DNA of 64,000 nt. Source: Branchiostoma floridae (Eukaryota > Chordata > Leptocardii > Amphioxiformes > Branchiostomatidae). The DNA lies in the NCBI RefSeq assembly GCF_000003815.2, contig NC_049995.1, forward strand, positions 1,144,587-1,208,586, in the 5' to 3' direction. The notes beneath the pieces were generated by a model. The model was not told where the DNA came from. It saw nothing but the letters and a program-made list of their open reading frames with translations, and did not search any database. Below, piece by piece: positions 50,101 through 62,100 of this stretch; position 1 is the first letter of the stretch; each line of letters begins with the position of its first letter. Made by a program: the position numbers and the translations under genes.

Positions 50101-53100
50101 TCTTCGACCTTCAGCGCGATGTTAGTAAAGATATACGTAAGGACACTGAAGCCTATGTCGTTTACTCGGAGGGCAGGTATTATTATAAACCATTACAGAC
50201 TACAGCTACTTTGATGCATTATTACTTTTAAACAATGTCGGGGGATGTTTCACCCATGCGGTAACACTTATGTGCGACAAATACTAAAGCTATACTACGT
50301 AAAATTTTGACAATACGAAAAGTAAAATTTCCTGCCATTTCTTTACATAGTAAGCTGAGTCTATATCTACCCTTTAGCATTGCATTGAATACCAAGGCTC
50401 AGAGAGAGAAGTTGCAACTTCAGTGCATCATACAAACATGTCTACAAACTGTGATCTTCCTACATGGGACTCCATGCTTCCTAGGGAACATGCCCACATC
50501 TGGCTTATTGCTATCTTGTGTGCCTGACTGCACAGTGGGGGGTCTGATGACAGTTTCGCCATGGTTTTTGTTAAACGTAATCTTTGCAAGAGTTCTTGCA
50601 GGTTTGACGTGAATGTATAGCTTCAGCTTATTGATAACCTACAAAATAAACTAAGTGCATGATTTTATCCTATTCTGAAGTAAAAGAAAATTGATTGTTT
50701 TCGAAGAAGATTTCCCCTTTAGCCAAGCTAGAGTGTGATAAACTCATTACCCATCCCTTAGGGTGCCTACTTGAGGCCTGAAGTTGTTGCTTACAGCCAG
50801 GAGGGTCTAGTTCTTGGGGTTACTAAAAAAATGATGTGATATCCCTTTAATTGGAGCTACAAATATATGATCTCTTGACGTATATTGTCACGTTTTACGT
50901 AGGTGGAATTGCCATCATCCCGGGAAAACCTTTCACGCATACAACAGCTGGGACAACGGCGGGAGCGGCGACACTAACAACAAAAAGGTGACTTTTTTTA
51001 CCTTTATTTCATAGCCTTTCCCTTGTTGCTATTTTCTCCATGAAAATGGAGATATATTTTTTTAATGTGATTTATGAGATGTATTTGTACATACTACAGT
51101 GCAAATTATGCAGATGGGAACTTTCATTCTTTCAGATAAAAAAATATCATTAAGCCTAGCTAATGATTTCTAATTCATTGCATCATATGTTTGTAACACA
51201 CACATGTGTTAGTCTCTACCAGACTCCGGATCGCTGGAAAATCGTAGAAATGGAACAAATAGAGAGGAATATAACCGGCCAGGGAACAGCTCGCGATCCT
51301 AGGAGTCTGTCGACTTTCGGTTTGATGAAAAAAACTAATCCGCTCATTTTCTGCACAAAGACAGTATCTTCGAAGTTCAGATCATTTAAGCCATAAATCA
51401 ATTAACGCGCCGTGGGGCGCGTCTCTCAGCGTCCGGCAAACGCGGCCTATTTCTATTAGCCTTTTTCGGTACAAACGTCACACTGTTCCCAATCCTTGAT
51501 TTTATAACGATAACTTACATTTAGCGGTTTTAACGACCACTAAATTTTCATCGTGGCTACTTTTTGATTACGCGAATCCACCCCCTCCCTCTTGATGCGG
51601 CACTGTTTAGGTGTCAAGTCATGTTTATACTAGTACGTTCACAATCATGCACCATTTCGTAACCGAAACATGCGCACATAACACTAGTAATTCACACAGG
51701 AATAAAAAGTGTGTCGTTCTTCAAGAAATAAACATTTATTTATACGGAAAATTTGTCGTAATTTTTTTACAAACGCAAGGGTATCAAAGCATGGCTATCA
51801 AAGCATGGCGTGTTATCATACGCAAACAAATTCGTTAGGCCCCCTTTCCACTTGACGGCGCTCTCACGGCGCTCTCGCTGCGATGAAAATTGGCCAGAGC
51901 GCGGTGAGAGCGCCGCGACGCCGGAAAAAGCTGCTCTAGTGGAATCTCTCCGGCGACCCCAGCGCGCTCTCACCGCGACGAAAACTCAAATGTCAGCATC
52001 TTTCAATGCGCTAGCAAAGACTCGAAAGATTACTCAACGAATTTCAGAGATAAAGAACGAATCTTTCGACGTATAGTGCCTGTTTACCGCCGTTCTAGCT
52101 AAATTGGCATCATAAACCACTGTTGAGACCTATTGCGCTCGCCGCGCTCGCTGTGCGCTCTCTTGGCGCTCACGGCGCTCGCTGCGCGCTCTCTTGGCGC
52201 TCTCTCTGCGCTCATAGTTGGATCGCCGTCCACGGCGCTCTCACGGCGACTGTTTTGAGCAGGTTCAAAACAGTCGCGGAGGTCATGGCGACCATGGCGA
52301 CCATGGCGCTCCCACCGCGCTCTCTTCGCGCCCTCATGGCGACCTTGGCGATCCCACCGCGCTCTCACCGCGCTCTTCCCAATTTGAGGTCGCAGAGAGA
52401 GCGCCGCGAGAGCGCCGTCCTAGTGGAAAGGGGGTATTACGAGCTGAACTTCGCTGCATATTTACACAATTGTATTTATCAATACTATTTCACACTACAT
52501 TTTCAAAGTTTCTCCATACAATTTACAGAATGCTTACGATATTCACGTTTTGCTAAGAGGTTACATAAATCTCCAGAAAATGCCAGCGACATCTTAGCGT
52601 GCAGACAACAGCAGCAGAAATGGCGTCACACAAATTGTTAAAAAAAAGCAACTACGAAAAAATGCGTTTTAAACCTACAAATTTCTAGATAGAATTATTC
52701 TAATTCATAGCGTCAAAAGTGTAATATGTAAGTGAGCTTTTTACTTATGTAAAAAAAATATATAATTAATAATTCGGAATCAAACCGCCAGATTTCTCCC
52801 GCCAGCCGAGTGCACAAACAAAACAAAGAAAATGGCGCCGCCGTGTGGTTCTTACAAAGTTTCTGGGGCCTGCCGATGTTTTTGTGTGGGAAGTTTGCGA
52901 TTTCTTTCGTTCCGAGGCGGGTGACTTCTTTCTGAGACGCCTTCTTGATCGATCACGTGGCCGATTCGCTGACGTCCTCCCGAGTTCTTCGCTGCTAAAC
53001 CTCAATGCCGAGTTTGGTCCTGACTTCTGAACCATAGTCTGTGGTGGTTTCGCTATGTTTTCTCTTGTCGCTCGCCACTCGCATGTTTTTCTAGACCTCC

Positions 53101-56100
53101 ATTTCGTGACAGCAGTATCGAGTGGGCTGTTTTTGTTGTGTTAGCAGCCTCGGACTTTAGCTGGCCGCAGACCGGCCAGAGTCGGCGGCCGTCAAGCGCG
53201 CGGTACTCGTTGTGTCAATAAAGTTTTGACTAATTATTCAGAACAACGCGAACCGCGCTCCGGCGTGTCTGTTTTTTCTATTCATATATTTTTTTTCGGA
53301 ATTTAAGCCTGTAAACTGCCGAGTATAAATTTTAAAGGAAGATCACATGTGACAGGCTCGCCCCGCTTGGACCGTCACGGCCGAGTCGGAAAGCAATAAA
53401 AGGGTAATTTAGCCTCTTCACACCTATTAGATAGCGATTAGTGGACATCAAACAACATGCCGGGATTCCACAGACTCCGTGGATCGCGTGCTGTTCCCTG
53501 GCCGGTTATATTCCTCTGGCCGGCTTACTCCTCTATTTGTTCCATTTCTCCGATTTTTCCAGCGATCCGGAGTCTGGTAGAGACTACACCTGTGTAGCAT
53601 ATGTAACAAGATGAATTATACGGAATGCAAAAATATGATATTCTTTTTTTCAAAACAAGTTGTGCCCCGGAAAGAAATCGAAACCATACTCAAGACAATA
53701 TTTCACTCCATACCATATCTAATGTATGGTGCAGTGAAATAACAACATGCAAACAGTAACATACAAAAACCTTGCAAACAAATATGTAATGTTCTTATTG
53801 ACAAGTTGTACACTCCAGTAGATAAAACGAAATCATACACTAATTGGCAGAGACAATATCGAGGGAGTCTAGAAACTGCTGCCTTTATTTCTACAAACTT
53901 TAAGGAAACTAAGTTACAGTGCTTTTTATATTGGATGATTCGACATTACCATACTACAAGCAACTGGCTACGAAAAATATCTAGTAGAAACTGACAGGTG
54001 TGATAATGAAAAACGTACAATTGAACATTTTTTTCTGTATTGTTAAGATGAAGAAACATTTTGGAAACAGTACTGTATCTGATGGAAACGCTGTACTAAA
54101 CATGGCCCGGTGTTAGATGAAAATATGATCATGTACTGTAAAATTAAGCCTCCCGCCATACTATCACACATTGTATTCTTATTGCTGAATACTCTATCCA
54201 TCTAATAGTATGCTTTGTAAAAAAATCAAACTTAACTTTCCGCTTTAAAAAAGGTTAGATAATAATATAGAAAAAGACAAACAATAATCAATGGCAATAC
54301 TTAAAATACTTTAATATTTGTTAATCCTATAAATGCTGCCAGAAATCAATGTTTTTGTTTATGATTATGCATTTATAATATTCTATGTACAATGTTATGT
54401 GAACGTGAATGAACAATAATTTTTGTAATGGATTAAAAATGCTAGAGATTGTTTTTTTTACAGGTATCCTGCTTTGGTTTTGTGATGACGTACCATGAAT
54501 CGACTGGAAAGTTAATTGCCACAGTAGACGATGTGAAAGTTTCCATTAAGGTACTGACTGATAAAACATTTTTTTTATAAAGTTTAAGTTTTTATAAAGT
54601 AAAAATTAAGTTTATCTCGTTTTCCTTTTCTGTTAATTGCAATGTGTTATTGAATTCATCTTGATACGTTTTGTCAAGAATATTGTGAACGATCTTTCAT
54701 ATTCTAACTCTTACAGATTTTTCGATACCTCGACCGGATCCTCCCCAACGTAGTGAACTCAGTTGTGGGCAGAGTTGAGTACGTCAGTCCACTAGAGCAT
54801 TCACAGAGCAACAGGTAAAATGCTTTATGTAATACATTTCAACACACTAATAAGCGGGCAGAAACTTTAACCCTATTCAGAGAGGGGGGCGTGTTTTTTA
54901 GACCCGCGTCAACTTTCATCTTTGCATAACGCCAGAACGGCTTGCGTTGAATTTCCCTAAAATAAAGTTACCTTCCACAAAAAAATGGAGGTACCGTTTT
55001 TGTTTTGTCAATTTTGGGCCCCTTCTTGGGCCCCTTGGTGTGTGCTTATTTGTATCTCTGCACATGGCATGGTCTTCATCTTTTGGCAGATAGCTTGTCA
55101 TATCAGGAAAAAGTGATGGAACTGCAGAGGCATTTTTGTCAAAATCTTCCAACGATATTTAGCATCGATATTTAGCATGCAGGTATCCTTAGCAGAGATG
55201 TACAAAATGCAGTGCAAATTATGCAAATTTGACTTAATTTGCATCTTTAATTAGGAAATTGTACATTTATAGTGTTTTCCATTATAGGACTTAAATGCAT
55301 GCAAACGTATTTTGTGGCCGGCAGAAGATTAGCAGATTCAGATTATGCAAATAAGTTTCCAATTTGCATGATTAATGTGAAAATGTCCAAATTTAGCCAA
55401 GTAAATGTATTACATGATTGGATTGTCAATATTGTGACGTATGTTAATTAGCTAAAGGCGTACATAACCAATTATAAATTATGCAGTTGTGAAAGTCATT
55501 TATACAATCAAAAATATTTCATGGAGTCCCCCGAATGTTATTGGCAATAGTTTCACAAAGTTTGAAAATTGTTAGGTTTTTGTGTTAGCAAACGTCTGTT
55601 GACAGGCATTTTTGACGAAATTATCTGATTTCGGTTCTAATGATTTATTTTTCTTGCTTATTACATCCATGAAGTGTAATGGAGGTTATATTTTCATTAG
55701 CATTGTCTGTAAATGTATGTCTGTATGTGAACAAGATATGTCAAGAACGGCGGGGTGGATTGTTTTCATACTTGGTGTGTTAGTGGGGTGTGATGAAAGC
55801 TGGAAATGATATTTTGAGCCCCCTAGCGGCTTCCCTTGGCACTGCAGCGTAACTTTCGGTTTTGCTATCTCGTGTTCTGAACATGCTATGGTCACGATTT
55901 TACGTGTTAGATAGCTCTTTTGCTCAGGAAGAAGTGACATACGTTTGGCCTTCCTAGTGGCTAGTTTGAAGATAGCAGGGGCATTTTTGTCTCGTTCTCA
56001 TTTAAATGTTGAAATGCTGTCGCCTGACTTTACGCCTTGATATGGAGCATATTATAGACAACATCACTGGTTCCTTCATTTTTCCACAGCCCCTGTAATG

Positions 56101-59100
56101 TTTTGCAAAAGATGCACAACAACATTCGTATCGGTTGATGGCTTAGAAGATTATTATAGCCACTGGTGGGAAAATGGTTGGCGCCTGAGAAGAAACGAAG
56201 ATTTCAAACAGTAGCCAAAATGGAACAATTCAGTTCCCAGAATGATTGTTCGGTAGGTGAAACCAGCTGATCAGACTCTCTGCCCGATCACGTCAGATCG
56301 CTACTATCACTGATCTTGGAGGCTGTGTGAGGTGGTTTATGCCTGTCGCCAGATTCTGTAACAGACGTTACCACCATGAGTACGATGGTTGCCACGGTTA
56401 CATTATCCACGTATAAGACTAGAGATGGCCGTTTTTGTGACGCTGTACAGTTTTTCTGGTTTTCTAAAGAAAAAAAAAGGTTGTTGACTGTCATTTGTAT
56501 CCCACCTTGCTTAACACAATGTTGAACAGAAATGACTGTAAAAACGTTACCATTGTCCGATGCTGTCTAAGCTATCTATTTGGCCTAGTGTAAAAAAGCT
56601 GCCCACTTTTTAAATGTTTCTAGGGACGTCCACTTATACCTAAATGATGTAGTCAATAAGGTGAGTCCTTTCGAAGAAAACAGGGTAAAGTCTACTGTTG
56701 TAACAAACGTTACCGGTAACGTTTGTTACCAGTCCTGTAATGCATTACCAATGGGACCGAAAATAATAAGTTGCCACTTTTTGGCTATGGTTAAGAGATG
56801 GATTTTCCTAAACAAACACTTAGTTTTCACTATAGATAAAGCCGATTTATTTTTCGACCAAAAAAAATGCCATTTTCGACATTTCAATGAGAAATAGTGT
56901 TTTGTCAAAAACCTATGAAGAGGATAACTCAAGGAGGGAACAACGGATTTTCATGATCTTTGGTATGTAGGTACTTTAGACAACGCTGTACAAGATGAAT
57001 AACTTAATATGCAAAATAGGATTACATTTGCATAATCAATGAGAGTATTCCATTAAAGCAGTTTTTTAGTGTTTTTCTTGTCCCGGACATACGACGTCTT
57101 GACATTTAGGTGGTAGATAGCTTTTAGCGTCATAGCAAAGTGGGGCAAGTTTCAGCCCACTAACATTTAATTGCTGACCTGCAGGAACGTTTTTGTCAAG
57201 AGACTTAAAAGAGGATCATTGCAGAAAGGAACGACAAATTACCATTATCTTGGGTATGCGGATAGCTTAGACAGAAATGTTCATAATGATATACATGGCA
57301 TGCAAATGAGAGCTTAATTTGCATGATCAATGACGAAACTATATTTGTTTGGCCTTTTATTTATTCATGAAAGCTTAAATCGGCCTGCAGGTCGCTTTTC
57401 ATTAAGGTCACGATGGAAGAGGCAAGAGTCAGACAATGTATATAACAGAGATACAGTTATAGGTCTATATACTGTACACAATTTACATAGTTACATACAA
57501 AACATGTGATAAAGACTGCTACATGATTCAAGGCCGTTCATTTTGGCCGTTCCTATCACTTTAAGAGTCTCTAAAAAAAGCCAGAGTTGGGGCTGTGCGT
57601 ATGTCTGGTGGTAGACTGTTCCAGATGGTGGGTCCACGGTAGGCGATGGCTCTTCTGAATGTTTCTCGCTGGAGTTTTGGCACAGCAAGTTGATTGCTTG
57701 TGCTGGTTGCTCTGCATAATCCCTTTGTTTTCAATAACTCGTCTTAAATAAATGTTTAACACATGTTAATTATTATAGGTGGAGCATAAGCAGGTAGCAA
57801 ATATGCAAATGAGAAACTGGTTTGCATATTATATACAAACATTACAAAACCGCTTAATCATTAATGATAGTAATTTTGTACTTGTGACATGTGTTCGTCG
57901 GTCCAAGATGAACATCACAATGCATAAATAATGTAAATTTGCATTTTTGTAACATACCTTAAAGCTTTCTGGAAATACATTTTTTCAATGGTTCCAGCCA
58001 ATACCATCAAATTGTTGGAGACATAAGTGCGTTATATTGTGTTATAGTAGCGTCAAACTTCTGTAAAACTTTGGATATTATGTGTACATCATTCTCTTCG
58101 CCAAGAAGAGTATGTTTTTGTCCACTTGGGTCTGTATGTAGGTCAACAGCATATGACTCGAGAAATAGTGGATGGAACTGTGATTTTTGGTAGGTGTGTA
58201 GCGGTTGTCGAAAGGAATGCCAAGTTCGAAAACGATTTACCTGGCGTTTTTGCGGTACTGTCTGCAGCGAGCTTAAGGCCCCCTCTCACTTGACGTGCGG
58301 CACGCTTGCGGCATTGCTGCGTTCGAAAACGCAGATGTACCCCCACGGAACCTAGAGGTGCCGCAAGCAAACCTAGAGGTGCCGCAAGCAAACCTAGAAG
58401 TGCCGCTTGCAAGCGCGACGTTTTTTAAAAAGTTTAAAAATAACGCAAGTGTCAAGATGCCGCAACAGTGCCGCAACAGTGCCCCAACGGTGCCCCAACA
58501 ATGCCGCAACAGTGCCCCCACAGTGCCGCCACCATGCCCCAAACAGTATCAAGGATATATTTTGCCTATTTTACACCAAGAATCAAAAGTAAACATCATT
58601 TTATCACCGAAAAACTATTTTAGATGCATTTCTAATAATTGTACAGCGGTTTTCGATCCAGTTAAAACACTGCGAATTCCAGAAAACTTACATTGCATCC
58701 GTATTCAAAGTTAACTTAAAAATACATCTTTTGATTTATTTAATGGAAAGTAGGTCAGTATTTTATACTTGAAAACAAAAAAATAAGTAACTGGTTTATC
58801 GATTAACCTACGGATGTAGAGATAAAGGTTATCGTACAACGTTCAAAAAGAAATTATTTATGTTGGATGATAACGAGTTTGCGTTTGCGTTATAACGTTA
58901 CAAGCTAATCATTGCTGGTAGCCTGCCACCGATAAAATACAAAATTGCAGTCATTCAGACCCATGGGCCATATTTTTCTCACTTTTTACAAATATGATAG
59001 ACTTAGACATCAATAGGCTGACAAGCCATCCGCCGACAATGAAAATACTCAGCGTCATACAAAAAAGTATGAAATATCAAACATTTTCATTTTAGAAATT

Positions 59101-62100
59101 TGCAAAATTGGTGAATAAACATATAAACATACATAATTACACATAACGTTACATGGTGCAAAACGTACACATCGAGTGAAATCTTGTATATAGTTCGTGT
59201 CCGTTCATTTGGGTCATTTCCTTTACTGTAAAAGTCTTTCAAGGTTATTTATAGCATATGTACCATATAATTCATTATCATAAGGGAAATCTTTTCATTA
59301 TAATTCTCATTTTGGGGCATTCTCATCATTTTACGGTGATTTTTCATAAATTGACAACGCTGCAATTGTCAATAACATGTTCATTTAGTCTAGAAACGCA
59401 ACAGTGCCGCACGTCAGTGTGAGTGCAAGACAAAATCGGCGAAATTAACACAACAGTGCCGCAGTGAACGAACGCAGCAATGCCGCAAACGTGCCGCACG
59501 TCAAGTGAGAGGGGACCTTTAGTATGTTTTTTGCGGTTTGTTTTGGGCAGCATAAGTCAAAACGCAGCTCGGCGATTTTCACGATACTTGGTAGGTGTAA
59601 AGCGGTTTTAAAGAGGAAGGTCAAGTGCGAAAATGGTTTACCCGACTCTTACCCACGGTTCTGTAGCGGGATTTGTATGTTAGTGCGTTTGTCTGTATGC
59701 AAGATAACTCGAGAACCCTTGAATGGATCCTGATGATATTTGGTAGGTGGATGGGGGTCTGGGGTCTGGAGATCTACCACCGTTATCTCAAGTCATACAA
59801 GAAAGAAGGTTGAGGTTTACTGGTCACACATGGCGCAGTAAAGATGAGATCATTAGTGACGTTCTGCTGTGGACACCCAAACATGGTCATGCAAGCAGAG
59901 GTAGACTACGCATAACATATGTCCATCAAATTTGTGATGATTCTAGCTGCTCGGCTGTAGAACTGCCCAAGGCTATGGAGGATAGGGAAGAATGGAGGAA
60001 GAGAGTCATGGCCATCCGTGCAACCAGCACGCCAGGATGATGATGATGGGTGGGGGTCAGGAAAACGAAGGTCAAGTTCGATAATGGGCCCCCTAGTGAC
60101 TGCCTAAGGTACTGCAGCATAAGTTTTAATTTTGGCACTTCGTGTTTTGGACATTCTGTGGTCATGATTTTTGAGTGGCAGAATGCCCTTGGGACAGAGA
60201 GTACTGTAAATGCATTTAAGTTCGCGGGGATTTAATTTCGCGGTAGTAGGAAAAGGGACTTTTCGCGGTGGATTTAAGTTCGCGGTAACAAAATAGACTG
60301 CAGTCTAATACCATAATAGAAAAATGTTCGCGGTGGTTTTAAGTTCGCGATGAAGTGGTCACCGCTAAAACCGCGAACATTTCTGCATTTACAGGAAGTG
60401 CTGTGAGTTTGGACGCCCTAGCGCTTTTTTGGGAACTGCAGGCACCGATTTCCTTGCAAACTTTGAACGAGAATAACTCGAGAACGTGTTGACGGATCAT
60501 CAGGATTTTTGGTATGCAGATAGAATGAGTGATGACGCAAACAATGTAATACTAGTACTAATTATGCAAATCAGCAGATAATTTAAATAATTAATGAGGA
60601 AAATTCATAAATTCATGTCAACAGCATATAACTCAAGAAGCTGTGTATGGATTTTCATGATATTTGGAAGTTGAGAAGCGGTTGCGGTAAGGAAGGTTGC
60701 GTTTGAAAATAGTTTTTCGTTAGGACGGTAGTGGACCGAGTGTGTGCGTTCGTTTGTTTGTTTGTGGAATGCATAACTCGAGAAGCATTAAAAGGATCCT
60801 GATAATATTTGGTAGGTGGGTAGGGGTCAGGACAACGAAGGTCGAGGATGATAGTGTTCCCCCTAGCGGCTTCCTAAAGTACTGCAGCAAAACTTCCATT
60901 TTTGATGTTTCATGTTCTGAACATGTTGTGGTCGTGATTTTTAAGTGGCAGATAGCCTAAGTGATGACTTATATAATTTAATACTTATTATGCAAATGAA
61001 CAGCTAATTTGCATAATTAATGAGGAAAGTTCAGAAATCCATTGAATTCCATGATAGGACTTTCAAACTTGTTTGCATTGTTTTTGGCCAAAAGGTCCTT
61101 AAGATAATAATCTACATGGAAAGATGCATTTAATTGTGATCAGTGGCCAATTAACAGAAATAAACTGTTTTCTATATACATTAGTATCTCATTTTGACCT
61201 ATATCTATGGGTACAGCTGTTTCTCAGATGTTTTTGCTGGAGGAGCCTTGTGAGCTGGACGCACTGACAAGCATGAAATTCTGATTGACCAGGGATGCTA
61301 TCGGGTCATCTGTGTACAATCAGGTCTTGTTTTGGTAGCATTTGTGGGTTTGTGAGGAACACAGTTCATGCAGTCATTTGCTTTTGGGGTAGGTACTATT
61401 TAGTGATACATGAATAAGTCCTTAAAGTCTTAAATAAAGACATGGTTATTTAGCGAAGAGATGTGTTCGTCAAACCCAAGTTCCCTTTAGATTTGATGGT
61501 CGTTTAATAATAACAGGAGTTAGAAGTGATGGGCCATAACCCACCCACCCCCGTCTCAGGTTGACTAAAAAGAGCCCCTCGGTCTGAATAGATGCTGATA
61601 TGCAATTATTTATTTCAAAACTTGAACATGAAACAAGTTAGATCAGAAAGACATAGGTGATAAGAATTTCAACGAAATCGTGTTCAATATTGCTATCCTT
61701 TTTTGGACGTAGCGGGGCTTTATCGAATATCCTTGAAGCACCCTGCGAGGTGAAGTGGTCCAACTCCTACCAGATCAAACCTGCAGAGGAGGGCGGGAAG
61801 TGTCTCTACTTTGTTGCGGCGTCTAAAGGCGACATTTTTGTTGTCTTTTCCGCCATCCCGAGGGACAAGACCACCTGGTACCATCTCCAGATCAGTTTCC
61901 AAGGTGTCGCGCTCTACAAGGTAACACAATAATTTTTAAAGACGAGACGAACGTTTCTAAACCTTATATTCGGTCTGGCCATCAATTCAATGAAATACTG
62001 TATTTGAAAACCTTTCTGAAGCAAGAATGTTACCTAAATTATGCCCCTTTTTGAAATGTTATCATCATTATATGTAATGTTATGTACACATATGTAATGT

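Larger units (their letters stand above)
51211..53585. mobile_element. Composite long-TIR DNA element (2.4 kb)
   Basis: The left arm 51211-51312 and right arm 53469-53585 are reverse complements starting AGTCTCTACCAGACTCCGG. The right arm has an extra 18-base duplication containing GGCCGGCTTACTCC. The interior contains a TTA-flanked MITE (51838-52436) and a CpG-rich unit (52790-53235). No transposase was recognised. Confidence 0.7.
50988..54463 (+). other. Intron 17
   Basis: A 3.5-kb intron filled by a 2.4-kb long-TIR element (with a nested MITE and a possible LTR-like unit) and a Tx1-like LINE relic. Confidence 0.7.
55665..57974. repeat. TACCTCC-type repeat complex with octamers
   Basis: The start (ACATCCATGAAGTGTAATGG, GGTTATATTTTCATTAGC) resembles the left end of the TTAA element at 48930. 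CCCCCTAGCGGCTTCCCTTGG and repeated ATGCAAAT words follow. The LINE fragment at 57415-57740 is inserted in it. Its right border is uncertain. Confidence 0.5.
59522..61075 (+). repeat. CCCCCTAGCG/octamer repeat complex, forward copies
   Basis: Two or more partial units occur: GATATTTGGTAGGTGG, CCCCCTAGTGACTGCC (59730-60180) and TGATAATATTTGGTAGGTGG, CCCCCTAGCGGCTTCC (60790-60960), with ATGCAAAT-containing ends (60560, 60990). They are the reverse complement of the block at 24900-25190. An RTE 3' end and a CTGTAAA MITE are inserted in it. Confidence 0.75.
54871..61591 (-). mobile_element. piggyBac-like element, copy 5, split into four pieces by later insertions
   Basis: After TTAA at 54867-54870 the left end CCCTATTCAGAG runs to about 54962. 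The following family segments appear in the same order and orientation at about 55530-55664, 57975-58105 and 61480-61591, ending CGGTCTGAATAG. Everything between is other repeats. The piece borders are approximate and the middle of the element was not found. Confidence 0.55.
54815..61712 (+). other. Intron 19: nested repeat stack
   Basis: At 6.9 kb this is the largest intron, built of a dispersed piggyBac-like copy (pieces at 54871, 55530, 57975 and 61480), TACCTCC-type repeats, a LINE 3' end, a MITE and an RTE 3' insertion. No exon fits between exons 19 and 20, which already match in phase. Confidence 0.75.

Noticed and set aside
51810-52641. Arg/Ala/Ser-rich open frames on both strands
   Set aside because: They lie in the GC-rich MITE and reflect its GGCGCTCTC words; frames on both strands are equally open.
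58143-58714. Frames with NLEVPQA and TVPQQCR-like repeats
   Set aside because: They come from GTGCCGCA word repeats of the MITE at 58276-59518.
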